From assembly GCA_947095535.1 (NCBI GenBank), contig OX352772.1:230189196-230253195 (forward strand): a stretch of DNA of 64,000 bases, read 5' to 3'. Positions 12,341 through 24,700 of this stretch are shown piece by piece. The DNA comes from Poecilobothrus nobilitatus (lineage: Eukaryota; Arthropoda; Insecta; Diptera; Dolichopodidae). The first letter of the stretch is position 1. Each line of letters opens with the position of its first letter. Made by a program: the position numbers and the translations under genes. Under the pieces are notes generated by a model, which did no database searches, had not been told where the DNA came from, and saw only the letters and a list, made by a program, of their open reading frames with translations.

Positions 12341-12705
12341 TTTCGTTTCGCATCTGCTGTATTTTTTCCACTTCCAGCTCTTTTCGGTGCCATATTTTTA
12401 TTTTTATTTTGTTTTTAATTTAATTTCTAGGGTTTTAATATTTATTTGGAACTGATGATATATATAAAATTTAATCTCTATTTATACTATTTATGATAAT
12501 CAAAACTCTATTGATTTATAAAAAAATAATTATAATGTACAAAGTATTTATTTTACAACGTATGAAAAAATTTCTAAAAATTCCGACTTTACCTCACTTC
12601 TGCTCATTAAAAGAACTGAAGTCATCGCCCGATCGACCTCACAAACAATAGGGTTCCTCGTTAAAGATGTTGGTAAATAACGAAAGTTTCAAGACGATAG
12701 CTGTA

Positions 12706-13889
12706 ACATTAAGTATAGGGTATATTAACTTTGGTATGGTGTTTGTAACCACCAAAAGGAAGCGAGTTAGGTATAGACATGTATATATATTCTGAATCAA
12801 GATCACCGCCGGAGTCGATTTAGCGATGTCCGTCCCTCCGTCCGTCCGTCCGTACGCACGATAACTCAAAAAATAATGATGCTATCTTGATGAAATTTAT
12901 ACTGTAGGTTAACAATGACTAAGGTAAGGCGGGGATTGTAAATGGGCGAAATCGGACCATGCGTTCGAGTACCTCCCATACAACTTCCAAAACCTAATAC
13001 GCATATTTTCGAAATTAATAAAGTTAGAAACTTAAAATTTTGTACGAGGGTGTGTTTTTCTGAATCCCTGATATCCCCAAAATTTGAGATGAAGTGGAGT
13101 GGTCGTTCGGGTACCTCCCATACAACTCCCAAAACCGAACAAGCATATCTTCGAAATTAATAAAGACAGAAATTTCAAATTTGGTACTAGGGTGTTGTTT
13201 CCTGAATCCCTGATTTGTCCAAAATTTGAGATGAATTGGTGGAGCTGTTCGGGTACCCCCCATACAACTCCCAAAACCTAACATGCATATCGTCAAAATT
13301 AATAAAGATAGGAACTTCAAATTTGATACGAGGATGCTGTTTCCTAAATCCCTGATTTGCCTAAAATTTGAGATGAATTGGAGTGGTCGTTCGGGTACCT
13401 CCCATACAACTCCCAAAACCGAACAAGCATATCTTCGAAATTAATAAAGACAGAAACTTCAAATTTGGTACAAGGCTGTTGTTTCCTGAATCCCTGATTT
13501 GTCCAAAATTTAAGATGAATTAGAATGGTTGTTCGGGTATCTGCCACACAACTCCTAAGACCAAACAAGCATATCTTCGAAATTAATAAATATATAAACT
13601 TGAAATTTGATATAAGAATGTTCTACCCTGTTGATCTCTAAAATTTGAGATGAATTAAAGTGGTGGTCCGCGTGTCTTCACACACTTCCCAAGACCTAAC
13701 AATCATATTTTCGAATTTAATAAAGATAGAAACCTGAAATTTTGTACAAAGGTTGTAACAGCATTTATTTTTTTTAGCTTGTATTAAATACCTAACTAAA
13801 ATAACTTATGGATTTTTAATTTAATTTGAATGTTTTAGGTGTAGGGTATAAATAAGTCGGTTGCATCGACTTACTGTTATTTTTACTTG
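12706..13889 (+). mobile_element. DINE-1-like element with 142-bp central tandem repeats
   Basis: The head reads ATTAAGTATAGGGTATATTA, followed by GTTTGTAACCACCAAAAGG, GTATATATATTCTGAATCA, GTCGATTTAGCGATGTCC and a GTCC microsatellite (about 12827-12853). The centre is a tandem array. The tail reads GTGTAGGGTATAAATAAGTC then GGTTGCATCGACTTACTGTTA. The same head, core and tail recur at 31405-32724 and, reversed, at 62286-62975. This is the known plan of DINE-1 (INE-1) non-autonomous Helitron-related elements and of their tandem-repeat-bearing relatives in flies; the match is by architecture. Non-coding: its overlapping open frames are translations of the tandem units. Confidence 0.8.
13014..13725 (+). 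repeat. Tandem array, 142-bp unit, about five copies
   Basis: The phrase ATTAATAAAG recurs at 13014, 13156, 13298, 13440 and 13582, exactly 142 bases apart, then in diverged form at about 13715. Each unit carries TCCCTGAT.T.TCCAAAATTTGAGATGAA and CCCATACAACTCCCAAAACC. All frames through it are shadows. Confidence 0.9.
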
Positions 13890-14469
13890 TTTTTGATTAA
13901 ATACTGTACAGAAATGTAAATATGTTTTCAAATTTAATTGATTGTGTTTGCAGTATTTTTAAACATACGTACATTATACATAATGTAGTATGTACATATT
14001 TCAATGATATTTTATTGGAAATATGTTATACACACGCATCTTATGTAGGTAGACCACATGTAAGTAATGCATTTCGGAATTATGACATGATGATTGTCGT
14101 ATGTAGGTGAATGTTTCTGTTTTTTAACAACGGCCGAAAATGTTATGTTGTTAAGACTTAAACACAGTATTCTTAAGATACTTAATAAGGTTATTTTAAT
14201 TACCGTTATATATTAGAAATTTGCATTGAAAGGTTTTTAGGGAATATTAAAAACAGTATAAATAAAAGTAAAGAGTGTTGGAAATATCTGTTTAATAACA
14301 ATAAAAACACAAAAAATTAAGCACAGGCTTTTTGTCACAGGCTTTACTTAGAACCATAAATTCACCTTGCCAAATTAGACACACATTATATTTTTTTTTG
14401 ACAACCTATCTTGCCGAAATGTGTTAATGTATCACGACTAAATTTATTGAATGAGTTTGTGTGCCAAAA

Positions 14470-15040
14470 TGCAATACTTGTGCAAATTTTCAATTAATCA
14501 AATCGTTTAAGCACAACAACAAAAAAATGAGAAACTCATGGCCTGAAGCCTGAAACAAAACGGGTTAAAGTATCGTAACCAAATCAACTCAGAAAGCTTT
14601 TGTGATAAGGACGTCCTACACTTTTGTAAATTTTCAACTCATTTGGTCAAACCGTTTAAGCGCGACAACAAAGAAATTAAAAAACTTCACTGACCCCTGG
14701 TGCCGAAACGGGTTAATGGATCGTAACCAAATTAACCTAGTGAGATATTCTGCTAAAGAGCAAAAATTTTTCGAATTTTCAAATCAATTGATTAAACCAT
14801 TTAAGCAGGACAACAGAAAAGTTTAATGCACTTCGTTCGGCTCTCGTGTCAAAACGCGTTACCCGAACTTCATAAAAATTTATCACAGAAGTTTTTTCAG
14901 ACCATAAAACCACCATACAATATTGGACATAAATCAGAAACAAAAAACCGGTCCGAATCCGGGTAACATATTGCATCCCAATTTCTTCGGTACCCGCCCA
15001 AAGCTAAGAAGAACATTTGTACAAATCTTCAACTGAATCG
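14470..15040 (+). repeat. Degenerate tandem array (about 144-bp unit) in Helitron 3' part
   Basis: The block CTTTTGTAAATTTTCAACTC, then GTTTAAGC.C.ACAACA.A, then CGAAACGGGTTAATGGATCG, recurs at roughly 14477, 14621, 14763 and about 15020. The homologous and better preserved array is at 53770-54560 in the second Helitron. Confidence 0.75.
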
Positions 15041-15256
15041 ATCAAAGCGTTTAGGCAGAACAACGAAAAAACAACAAGAGCTTTAAATGGCTCTCGGGGC
15101 GCAATAGGTTAATGAACCGAAATGCGATATAGTCTATAACACTTTCCGGGGTCGTAGAAATGTTTCTGCAAAATTTGGTTGCAATGGGACTGTTGGTTCT
15201 TACGTGAAAAGGGCACAAACAAACAAATAAACAGAATTTCTTCTTTATATATTAGA

Positions 15257-17500
15257 TAGACTCTTTTTATATATACTACAAAAAACCCATCACATGATGT
15301 GCGCAAATCAAATGTTTATTTATTTTTAATACACAAAAAATAATTAAATATATTATATTCCTATAAAAACACCCACCTAATTTATTTTAGATTTTAAACT
15401 TATTTATTTTATATTATTTGGATTTTAAATTTATTTATTTTATAGTTGTTACATCTTAATTGTTAAATCAATACAAGGTAACATTTAATTCTCGCTTAAA
15501 CTATTTATATTAAAAATATGCTTATAGTGCAAAATTAGTTTACGTTGCGATTAAATGATTGAAAATAATAATGTTAATAATTTTGTTTAGGTTCTCATGG
15601 GAAAGAAAATTTACTTACAGGTAAAAATGCTTATTAATCAAAATTGTGTTTAAGTAATAATTTAAACTAGTATTTGCCCGCTGCTCGAAAATCGAGCAAA
15701 TCTAGATTAAAATACAGCTACATAGTGTACATCTTGTCCGTTTTTGAAAGCCGAAAGTTTTTGTCTGAGTTCGTGATGTGTAAGCGAGGATTCGTTGTGT
15801 TTCATGGATAGATTGGGTGTTACAGCCGGACTACCACTTAAGCAAACCACAAATTATTATTACCAAAACGTTAAACTAAATACTACTTTAAAGAAAATTA
15901 TAAAAAAAGTAAAGTAATGTAAAGAACTTTTAAATTATTAAAAACAAATCCTTAAAATTGTACTACATATTATGCCAGATATACATATATTAATAGAGAG
16001 TTACATTTTATAATTACAACTACTTTTTTTAATTACATATTATTTTAAAATCTTCATGTAGACAACTTACGGCCCACGCTTTTATATACACAGTAAGATG
16101 GCGCAATAAAAAGCCAGAGAGTTCCAGTACGGAAAACATTAATATTTTTTATTGCATTAAAAAAAACGTATTAAAATTTTTTGAATTGATAAATATTTAT
16201 ATATCAATTCAAATTTATATATGTTATGTATTATTAATATATATATTATTAATTCTTATAAATAAATTTATTATATAATAAACTTAAAAATTTATTATTA
16301 TAATATATAGACATTTACATATTAGTTCTTAACTGAAACTCATAAAGTTTGCATTTAATATAAAACATATTATTTTAAAAATGTTTCAATTCTAAAACTC
16401 TCAAATGTGCACCCCATACATAGCAAAAATTTATCTATTATTCAGTAAATACAGTAATACATATACATATGTACTTATTCTTTAACATTTTTAATTTAAC
16501 AAATTCACACTCGATCGATTTTGATTTAACAAATTCACACAAGAAATCGATTTTACGATACTTACTAAATTGTAATAGAATAGTAACCTTTTTCAAGATC
16601 TTTGATATTTTAAATTACAAATCTTTCAAATGAGAGAAGCTGTTGAGTAATTTAAAAAATGTTCACCACTGGACTGGCACTGACCACAATACAATATACA
16701 ACATACATAAGCAAAATCCTATAAAACAAAAAAAAATAATCATTTACTTTTAATTTAAGGAACAAACATTTTTTACTGTCTCTTAAATGTTCATATTGTT
16801 ATTGTTAATATTGCTATGTCTCACCGTTCACGTCATGTCTGTTATCTGGTTGTACTCTGTAAGTCAGTACTTGGTTGGTATTGTACTGTGCCACTCTTTC
16901 AATGATATATAGAATAATATAGATAATACGAACAAAAAATAATATGTACACAAATCATACTCAAGCCTTGGCCATAAATGCATAACGGCATAAAATACTT
17001 TATACATTGAAATTTGAATTTTTTAAAAGAGAAAATTACATATTTTAATTTTTTTAAATATATGTACATACATTTATATTCTTTTAAATTTTTCTTAACA
17101 TAAAATATTAATTAGTTTAGTACTAAAATTGTAAGTTCTAAATTCTACTCTTATATTATTAATATTATTTCCGTACGTTAAAATTTTTATTGTTCTTTTT
17201 ACAAAATACATATGTATGTACGTATATGTATTATCCTCCTACGCTGCACAATTATTTTTTTTAACTTAAAAATTTCTCTTGATTAATTTAATAATATATA
17301 CATTCACATTTAATAAAAATGTTTAAAATTCATTGTTGTTGGTTTAAGCATGAAATTTAAATTTAAATCTGAAAGCGCATACTTACATAATATGTATGTA
17401 TGTATATTATGGGAAGACGTTGTGTAATCATATATTGTAACCATGTATGGTTACATACATTCGATGATTCGAGGTAGTAAAGAAGTAGAAAAAAAGTTTT
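15257..17500. other. AT-rich stretch without gene
   Basis: No coding region or clear element recognised. A segment at about 15670 (CTAGTATTTGCCCGCTGCTCG) resembles a Helitron-type start but no matching end was found. The rest is A/T runs and TATG/CATA repeats. Confidence 0.5.
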
Positions 17501-19331
17501 TTTTTTATTCTTACTATACATGCATACATACAGTCATATATTCATATTTATTTAATTATTTATATTTTGGTGCACTGGTACATAAATGTCCCAGGTAGCA
17601 AAGAACTCTGTTTCTTTTAAGGAATGTGTGTTAAGACAACTAGTTTTTGTATGCTTTTTTTTTTCGTTAATTTTAATTTTTTTTCTTTTCTATGTCATAA
17701 TTGTTAGGTTGAGTATTTGGTTGAATGTTTTGTTTTACTTCATATTTCTTCCAGATTCCGTGAAAAGAGGGGAGTTCCTTAATCTGCTGTCTCTTATCAC
17801 TATCGTTTGCTAGGAGTTCTTGCTCTGGTGTGTTGGAGTATCTGATATTGATGTTAGCGTTATGACTGCACTCTATTAACGCATGCTTTATCGTAAGATG
17901 CTCGTTACAATGACGGCATGCTGGACGATTTTGTCGCTCAAACAAGTATTTGTCAGTTGACAGAATGCACCCTAGTCTTACTCGTGTAAATTTAATTCCA
18001 AGCTGTCTGGATGTTAGTATTATTGATCCCTTGTCTTTATTCACATCGGTATGTTGATTAGTGAATGATGTAGATTTATCCCATTTTTCTTTTGCAATTT
18101 CTGTTGTGTATTTACTGATTTGTTTGAGAGCTAGTGTTAAAGATGGAGCCCTTTCAGCGATTAGTGGGGATCTGTGGGCTATTTTAGCTCCTTGATCTGC
18201 TAGTTCATTTCCAATAATTCCGACATGACTTGATATCCACATGATGTGCGTTTACTCTTTGTTTTTCTGTAAATGATTCCTGATTCTTCGTGCCATTATT
18301 TCATTATTTTCTGTGTTTTGAATTGCTCTTATTGCACTTAGGCTATCTGTATAAATTACGCACTTTCTTTTAGTGTTTAGTTCTCTTTCTTTTTTTACTA
18401 ATTTGGTAATTTCGTGTATGGCTTTCATTTCGGCCACATAGATAGGACATTGTGCTGCCAAAAGTGCATTTTTTATTATTTTATTTTCCCTTATAATGGC
18501 GTAACTTACTCCGTTTGCTGTTTTGGACACATCAGTGTATATTTCATCCATATTATTATATTTTAATCTTATGTCTCTAAATTTTTGCTTGTAGAATTCG
18601 GTAGAAGTTTTATCTTTTAAATAGCTTACCAGCTCTGTATTTATACTCATATCCCAATCTGACCAGTGTGGGACGAATGGCATGTAACTAATGCTGTGTT
18701 TAGTGTTAATCCCTGCTTCTGCTAGCAAAGTGATACTTCTGCTTAGGTTCTGGATACTTTTTTTGCCTACACCTTTTTCTTTATTCAGGGTGTGTCCCGG
18801 CGTGAAAATGGCTTTTGCTGTGTTTTTCATGGACAATTGCCTGATTCGTTCTATAACCAAAGGAAAATTGGCTTCGTGGTTTAGAGCTTCAATTCTAGTA
18901 GGCCTTAAAGCTCCTAAGGTAATCCTAGCAGTTTAGTTAATTACCTTCTGAAGTTTTTCCATGTTATAAGCTGTCGTTTACCAAATTGTATAGCTTTTCC
19001 TATTTTGACTGCTATGTTCACTGGAGGCCCCATATTTCTTCTGCAAATGTATTTGAGTAGGTTTTTGGCTTCGTTCATTTGCATTTTGAGTTCGTCTATG
19101 TGCTGAGTCTAGGTTAAATTTTTGGAAATAGTTAAACCAAGTATTTTTACTTTTTCTTGATAATTTATTTGTATGTCCTCTTGTAAAATTATTCCGGGAT
19201 CACATAAACGTTTACGACAGATATGAATTGCTTCTGTTTTTTCTGGAGCCAGATTTCCTCCATTAGATGATGTCCAATCATTGATAATTTTGAATCCATC
19301 TTTGTATCTTTTTATATTAGTACATATAATA
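17500..19331 (-). pseudogene. 3' part of an I-like non-LTR element: RT thumb, RNase H, zinc motif
   Basis: Minus strand, reading from 19331 down. First comes the RT thumb region (DGFKIINDWTSSNG, then PEKTEAIHICRK). The RNase H domain follows: IYTDVSK (first Asp, about 18540), VAEMKAIHE (Glu, about 18440), IYTDSLSAIRAI (second Asp, about 18340) and, after a frame break at about 18250, WISSHVGIIGNELADQGAK (final Asp and SHVGIxGNExAD signature). The C-terminus ends with a CRHCNEH...HALIEC zinc-type motif (about 17900). An RNase H domain in ORF2 is known for I, R1/LOA and Tad-group elements; clade I-like is my best reading. The 3' end is near an A-rich run at about 17490-17510. The upstream half lies at 39503-42990, beyond the inserted Polinton. 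Confidence 0.85.
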
Positions 19332-19905
19332 AGCCGGTTCTGGTACAAAAGGCGTAAGGCGCATATATTTTATATGAAAAAAAATTAAAATTTCTTGTTA
19401 AAAAGGTAATTGCGATAACGGAATGAAAATATACAATATGTATATGACTGAGTGGTATTATGGATTTGAATTTAGGATTAGAGTGTGAGAATATGTGTTA
19501 TGAAATTTAAAAATTTAAATTGTTCGGAGAATTGGTTCTGAGATCATTAGGCAAGGCAAGGTTCGGAGATCATAAGATCATAGGGCAAGGCTAAGTTCGG
19601 AGATTTTGGATCTCAACATGGAAGGTTTGAATATTAAAAAAAATTTATGGAATTGATGCTTTGGTAGTATAATTTAAAAGGGGCCCTTTGGCATTATCCA
19701 GGACCAAAGCGGACCTCTACGACCAAATCGGACCCCGCCGAAGTTGTTGGGAGCATGTATTAACGATCTTAGATTTTGAACAGACTATATTATATTGGAA
19801 GGATGTGGTGTTATGAAATTATCAAATATATCCTATAGTATGTAGTGAATGTTTTGCGATAAATTATAAAAAATGTTAATTAAATGCATATTAAAATCGT
19901 GACGA
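19332..19905 (+). repeat. Polinton left terminal inverted repeat (outermost part)
   Basis: Matches the reverse complement of 38953-39498 from AGCCGGTTCTGG through GTGGTGTTATGAAATTATCA to ATGTTAATTAAATGCATATTA, with small indels (one of about 13 bases near 19560). At 19697-19735 it carries the GACC(A/G)AATCGGACC motif and GAAGTTGTTGGGAGCATG. The arm-to-arm homology continues further in, beyond a gap caused by loss in the right arm. Confidence 0.9.
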
Positions 19906-20394
19906 AAAAAGTGGTATTTAAAAAATGTATGTGTACAATACTAGTATATAAATGTAAAGAAGTTTTGAAAAGTTCTATTAAAAAGCTTTTTTTATGTTAG
20001 TTAATATAATAAATATGATGCATTCTAAATTAAGTTTATATGGTTAGATATTAAGCCGGCGTTGTTAGTATGTGTAATATAAACTCATATAATATTTTTG
20101 AAGGTTAACAAGTTAATGCAGAATAAATTTCATAATTAGAATAAAAACAAGTTATTATACGAAATGATAAAGAAATATGTATGTGAATTCATTTAAAGTA
20201 ATATTCATTTTATTTAACATTAATGTGCATTACGTGGCTAACCTTGAAATTACTATTATTGCAAGTTAGGTATGTATACAATATAAATGGGGTGAGCTTC
20301 ATGAACAAAGAGCTTTAAATAGTATGTTGTTTTAATAAAATATGTTTAACAAAAACATACTGTTGTTACCTCAAGGATGTGAGAAAAAAAGAAA

Positions 20395-20640
20395 ATTGAA
20401 TGGTATTATGGATTTGAATTTAGGATTACAGTGTGAGAATATGTGTTATGAAATTTAAAAATTTAAATCGTTCGGCCAAGGCCAAGTTCGGAGATTTAGT
20501 GTCTCAACATGGAAGGTTTGAATATTAAAAAATTTCATGGAATTAGTGCTTTGGTAGTATGATTTAAAAGGGGCCCTTTGGCATTAGCCAAGACCGAATC
20601 AGACCCCGCCGAAGTTCCCAAAAAAAGTACTCCCTATGGG
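20395..20640 (+). repeat. Direct copy of part of the left terminal repeat
   Basis: Repeats 19445-19745 in the same orientation: TGGTATTATGGATTTGAATT, GTGTGAGAATATGTGTTATG, GGGGCCCTTTGGCATTA and CCCCGCCGAAGTT. The right arm has only one copy left, because the equivalent region was removed or replaced by the non-LTR insertion. Confidence 0.85.
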
Positions 20641-20875
20641 CCAGAATCGATATATAGACATTAGGATTAATTGGTAGCATTATAAATGTTAAAAACTGTT
20701 ATAAATGTTATTTTTAAAAAATGTTGTAAATGTTAAAATGTTAAAAACATGGTAGGGAAACCTTTGTTTTAGTATTTAACAACAGTATATAAACTCAAAA
20801 ATTTTACTTACTTTAATCAGTCTGCTAAACGGTATTAAACAAAAAGAAAAAAAATAACTTGGAAAAAAGAAAATA

Positions 20876-20951
20876 GTAAGATAATTAATATTTATTTATT
20901 TATAATTTATTTCTAATTATTATATTATTTTGTTCCTCGATATTATTTTAG
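20876..20951 (+). other. Putative 76-bp intron in the 5' leader of the 112-aa gene
   Basis: A donor GTAAGATA at 20876 and a T-rich acceptor ATTATTTTAG ending at 20951 frame an AT-rich stretch that ends 18 bases before the ATG at 20970. This is the usual size of a small fly intron. It would be spliced from the leader and does not affect the coding frame. Not confirmed by transcripts. Confidence 0.45.
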
Positions 20952-20969
20952 GCCTTTATTCAAAATTTA

Positions 20970-21308
20970 ATGTCAGTAGCAAAAGGTGCTAATGATCAAT
21001 ACCGAAACATAGACTATTTGGCCCAAAGAAAACTGTATGAGGTAATTTCATGGAAATTTTTAGATACAAAAAGAGGAGATAAAATTGTGTTATGTGAATT
21101 GAAGGATCCCATAAATGATCAAAAAGTTATAATATTCATGCCCGACAGATTTTCAAAACAAGTGACAACTGAGAAAGAACTAGAAGAATTAAACGGGACT
21201 TGCTTTTATTTAAAATTTATAGGTCGTGACCCAGAAAGGCGTAATATGGCACTGGTTGACCTGATTCCTATGGTGGATATTTGTTCTCAAGAAAAATTAT
21301 TAAAATAA
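20970..21308 (+). CDS. Polinton 112-aa protein, possibly OB-fold-like
   Basis: Intact 112-codon frame from MSVAKGAND. Not recognised as a named family. Visible composition: alternating short hydrophobic stretches (YEVISWKFLDT, GDKIVLCEL, KVIIFMPDRF, CFYLKFIGR) that look like beta-strands of a small barrel, with many charged residues and no signal peptide or membrane segment. By size and strand pattern it could be a small single-stranded DNA-binding or other accessory protein; that is inference only. It lies between the left terminal repeat and polymerase B and is read in the same direction as the polymerase. A possible leader intron precedes it. No counterpart survives in the right arm. Confidence 0.6.
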   Translation: MSVAKGANDQYRNIDYLAQRKLYEVISWKFLDTKRGDKIVLCELKDPINDQKVIIFMPDRFSKQVTTEKELEELNGTCFYLKFIGRDPERRNMALVDLIPMVDICSQEKLLK

Positions 21309-21748
21309 AATATAAAAAATATAGACCTAATTTGTTTCATTTAAGAATTAAGAAAATTTCAAGATTTTCAGGTTTTCAGATTCTTTTACTTTTCTGATTC
21401 GGAGGTTCGATAACTGTCTCTCGGAGATCCAATAACTTCCCCCCATCGAAAAACTAGTGCTTAGTACCCAACCAAGTTATTAATATGTAACTTAAACTAT
21501 TTTAATAAATGATTAAGTTCAAATATAACAACAATTATATACATATAGTTGTTATTCTTAACATGTTTAATTTAAGTTTTGATGGGGATTGGTTGATTTA
21601 AAAGTTATATATTCATTTAAATAGCTTTTTTAGAATTTATTGTTAATATTCAAATAGTATTACTGAAAACAATATCGTTTAATACAAAAGAACTTTATAT
21701 TTATAATATTTAATTATATTTGAATTAATATTTAAATAAACTAAAAAT
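21309..21748 (+). other. Intergenic AT-rich spacer in Polinton left arm
   Basis: No gene. It contains the short motif TCTGATTCGGAGGTTCGATA (about 21396), related in sense to the CCGATTCGG repeats elsewhere in the element. It should hold the polymerase promoter. Confidence 0.4.
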
Positions 21749-24700
21749 ATGGAAGCTTTATGTGAATATTGTGGTAAACAGTTAACCAATAAAACAATTA
21801 AACGTCATATAGAAACAAAACATAAAAGAGACGAAAAAAAGTTTAATTGTGATAGGTGCAATAAAACTTTTGGAAGAAAAGATAATCTTCAAGTACATAT
21901 TAAAAATGTGAAAATGAACCTGTTTCAACATGTGAACCTAGTCCTAAAATTCCATCAACAACAAATATTAAAAATCATATTCCGATCGCTTTTTCATATT
22001 ATATCAAATGTTCATTTGATAGTAATTGAAATATATATAAAGATTTCACAGATATGGTTTATAAAATTTGTAAATGAAAAAACAAACTTATAAAATTTTC
22101 TTAACTTTTTTAGGATTGGATTGCGGAAAGAACTTCATCACACATTTAATAAAAGATTGTACATTTCTTTTTGAAAACTATATTGAAAAACCGAAACCAA
22201 TGGAAAGACTAACCGTAGAGGAAAAATATCATCATAAAAATAGTGAAACATGTCATATTTGTGAAAAAGTATTTCTATCAAATGAAAATCGTGTACGAGA
22301 TCATTGCCATCTAACCGGCAAATATATTGCACATAGCCCTTGTAATATATTATTTCGTATACCTAAGTTTTTCCCTGTATTCTTTCATAATTTTTCTAAT
22401 TATGATGCTCATTTATTATTTAAAGAGTTAAATTCGGTAAAGGGTACTATTTCAGTTCTACCTTTAAACAAAGAAAATTATATTTCTGTATCCAAATCTA
22501 TTGTTATTGAAGAAACAAAGAAATATTTTCAAATAAAATTTTTAGATTCTTATAGGTTTATGCAATCCAGTCTTGAATCATTGACAGAAAATTTAGGTAG
22601 AGAAAAGTTAGAAACCGTAAAAACACATTTTCAAAGCAATGAAAAATTAGAATTGTTAATTCGAAAGGGTATTTTTCCGTATGATTATATAGATTCAATA
22701 GAAAAGCTCAACGAACTTTATTTACCCCCACAAGAAGTCTTTAAAAATCAGATGACAGATACTTTATGTTCATATGAAGATTATCTTCATGCTAAAAAAG
22801 TTTGGGATGTCTTTCATTGTCAAACTTTAAAAGATTATTTGAAGCTTTACTTAAAAACTGATGTTTTTTTACTGACAGACGTTTTTGAAAATTTTAGGGA
22901 AATTTGCATTAAAATTTATAGTTTAGATTCAGCTCAATATTTTACTTTACCAGGTCTTACATGGGATGCTATGTTAAAATATACTAAAGTAGAATTAGAA
23001 TTATTTGACGATATTAATATGTTTAATTTTTTTAAACCAAGAATTCGTGGAGGTATTAGCCAATGTTCAAAAAGATATGCTAAATCAAATAATAAATAAA
23101 TGGGGGATCAATATAACCCTGCAAAATCATCTGAATATATAATATATTTAGATGCAAATAATTTATATGGGTGGGCCATGTCGCAACTACTTCCGTACGG
23201 TTCTTTTAAGTGGCTTGAAAACCCATCAGATTTTCAAATAGATGAAATTTTTGATGATTATGAAATAGGTTACGTTTTGGAAGTAGATTTAAAATATCCC
23301 CAATCATTACATGACATTCACAATGATTTACCATTTTGTTGTGAAAACAAAAAACCTCCCAATGGTAAAATGAAAAAACTATTATTAGATTTAAATGAAA
23401 AAAGAAATTACATAATTCATTATAAAAATTTGAAACAATGCTTAAAACAAGGTCTAGTATTGGAAAAGATTCATAGAGTAATACACTTTCGACAATCTGA
23501 TTGGTTAAAAAAGTATATTAACTTGAATATTAATCATAGAGCTTTAGCAACGAATTCTTTTGAAAAAAATTTTTTTAAATTAATAAATAATGCTGTTTAT
23601 GGTAAGACTATGGAAAACGTTGATAAAAGGAAAATAGTTAAAATAGCTGATTCTTGGGAGAATAGAGGGAAACATCTTGGAGCAAGATCATTAATTATGA
23701 AATCAAATTTCCATAGTATTGCAATATTCAATATTATATGATAAACCAATATACTTAGGTTTCACAGTCCTAGAGCTCTCTAAATTACATATGTATAAGT
23801 TTCACTATGACTATATGAAACCAAAGTATAATTCAAATATTGAATTGAATTATATGGATACCGATAGTTTTATATATAATATAAAGACTGAAGATTTCTA
23901 TGAAGATATAAAATCAGATGTGCTTGAAACTGATCAAACAAAACTAATTTTCGATACATCTGATTATGATCCCAATAATGTTTACGGTTTACCGCTCGTA
24001 AATAAAAAAATGATTGGTTTATTTAAAGATGAAAGTAATGGAAAAATTGTGAAAGAATTTATAGGACTTAGATCAAAAATATACTTATTCGATATTTTGC
24101 CTAATAAAATTATAAAAAAAAGTAAAGGTATAAAAACAAGGTAGAATGTAAACCAACGGTTTTTAAAAACGCACATTTCCAAAACTCAATGTTTAGAATT
24201 GTGACTTGCACAAAAATTTGAAAATTTCATGTAATAAGAAAAACCGTGAAAATATGACATTTTCGAAATTTTGAGGGGCCGTAACTCCGGAATACTATAT
24301 AACTAAGGAAAGCCGGTAACACACATAAAAATATATTATTGAACCTTTAATTTTCATGTCTTGCCGAAGAAAAATGTTTATAGGTGCCTAAGTTACAGGT
24401 GTCTAAATATAGCAAATTTTCAATTTTTGAGGCGTAATAACTCTTAAAGAGGGGGCGTCACCAAGAAATTTCATGCAAAATGTGGTTTTCAGATAACGGT
24501 AAATTTAAATAGTAAATTAGAAAATATTATATAATTTTGATATTGTTTTATATAGATAATAAAATTTTCGATCTTCTGGCGGTTTTAGATTGCAAAACTA
24601 TTACGCAGAGCCTGAGATATATACTTCTGAAAATAGGGCTTTTTCGAAATTTTGAAGAGCTGCAACTTTGGAACCCTCTACTACTAAAATAAACCTTTAA

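Larger units (their letters stand above)
11671..15256. mobile_element. Helitron with a nested DINE-like element
   Basis: Starts TCTACTAGCGAAATCCCGGC and ends TTTCTTCTTTATATATTAGAT. A related 2.6-kb element at 52378-54957 has the same kind of start (TACTAGCAGAGTACCCGGCG) and the same end, and the two align over 13890-15256 and 53188-54957. The left part holds Helitron protein remains on the minus strand. Position 12706-13889 is a later DINE-like insertion. The right third is built of about 144-bp tandem units. Helitrons move by rolling-circle Rep/helicase; this copy is not coding-competent. Confidence 0.75.

Noticed and set aside
12866..13568. Several overlapping frames on both strands reading MGVVWEVPERP-type proteins
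   Set aside because: All are readings of the 142-bp tandem units of the DINE-like element; the periodic similarity comes from the DNA repeat, present also at 31559-32398.
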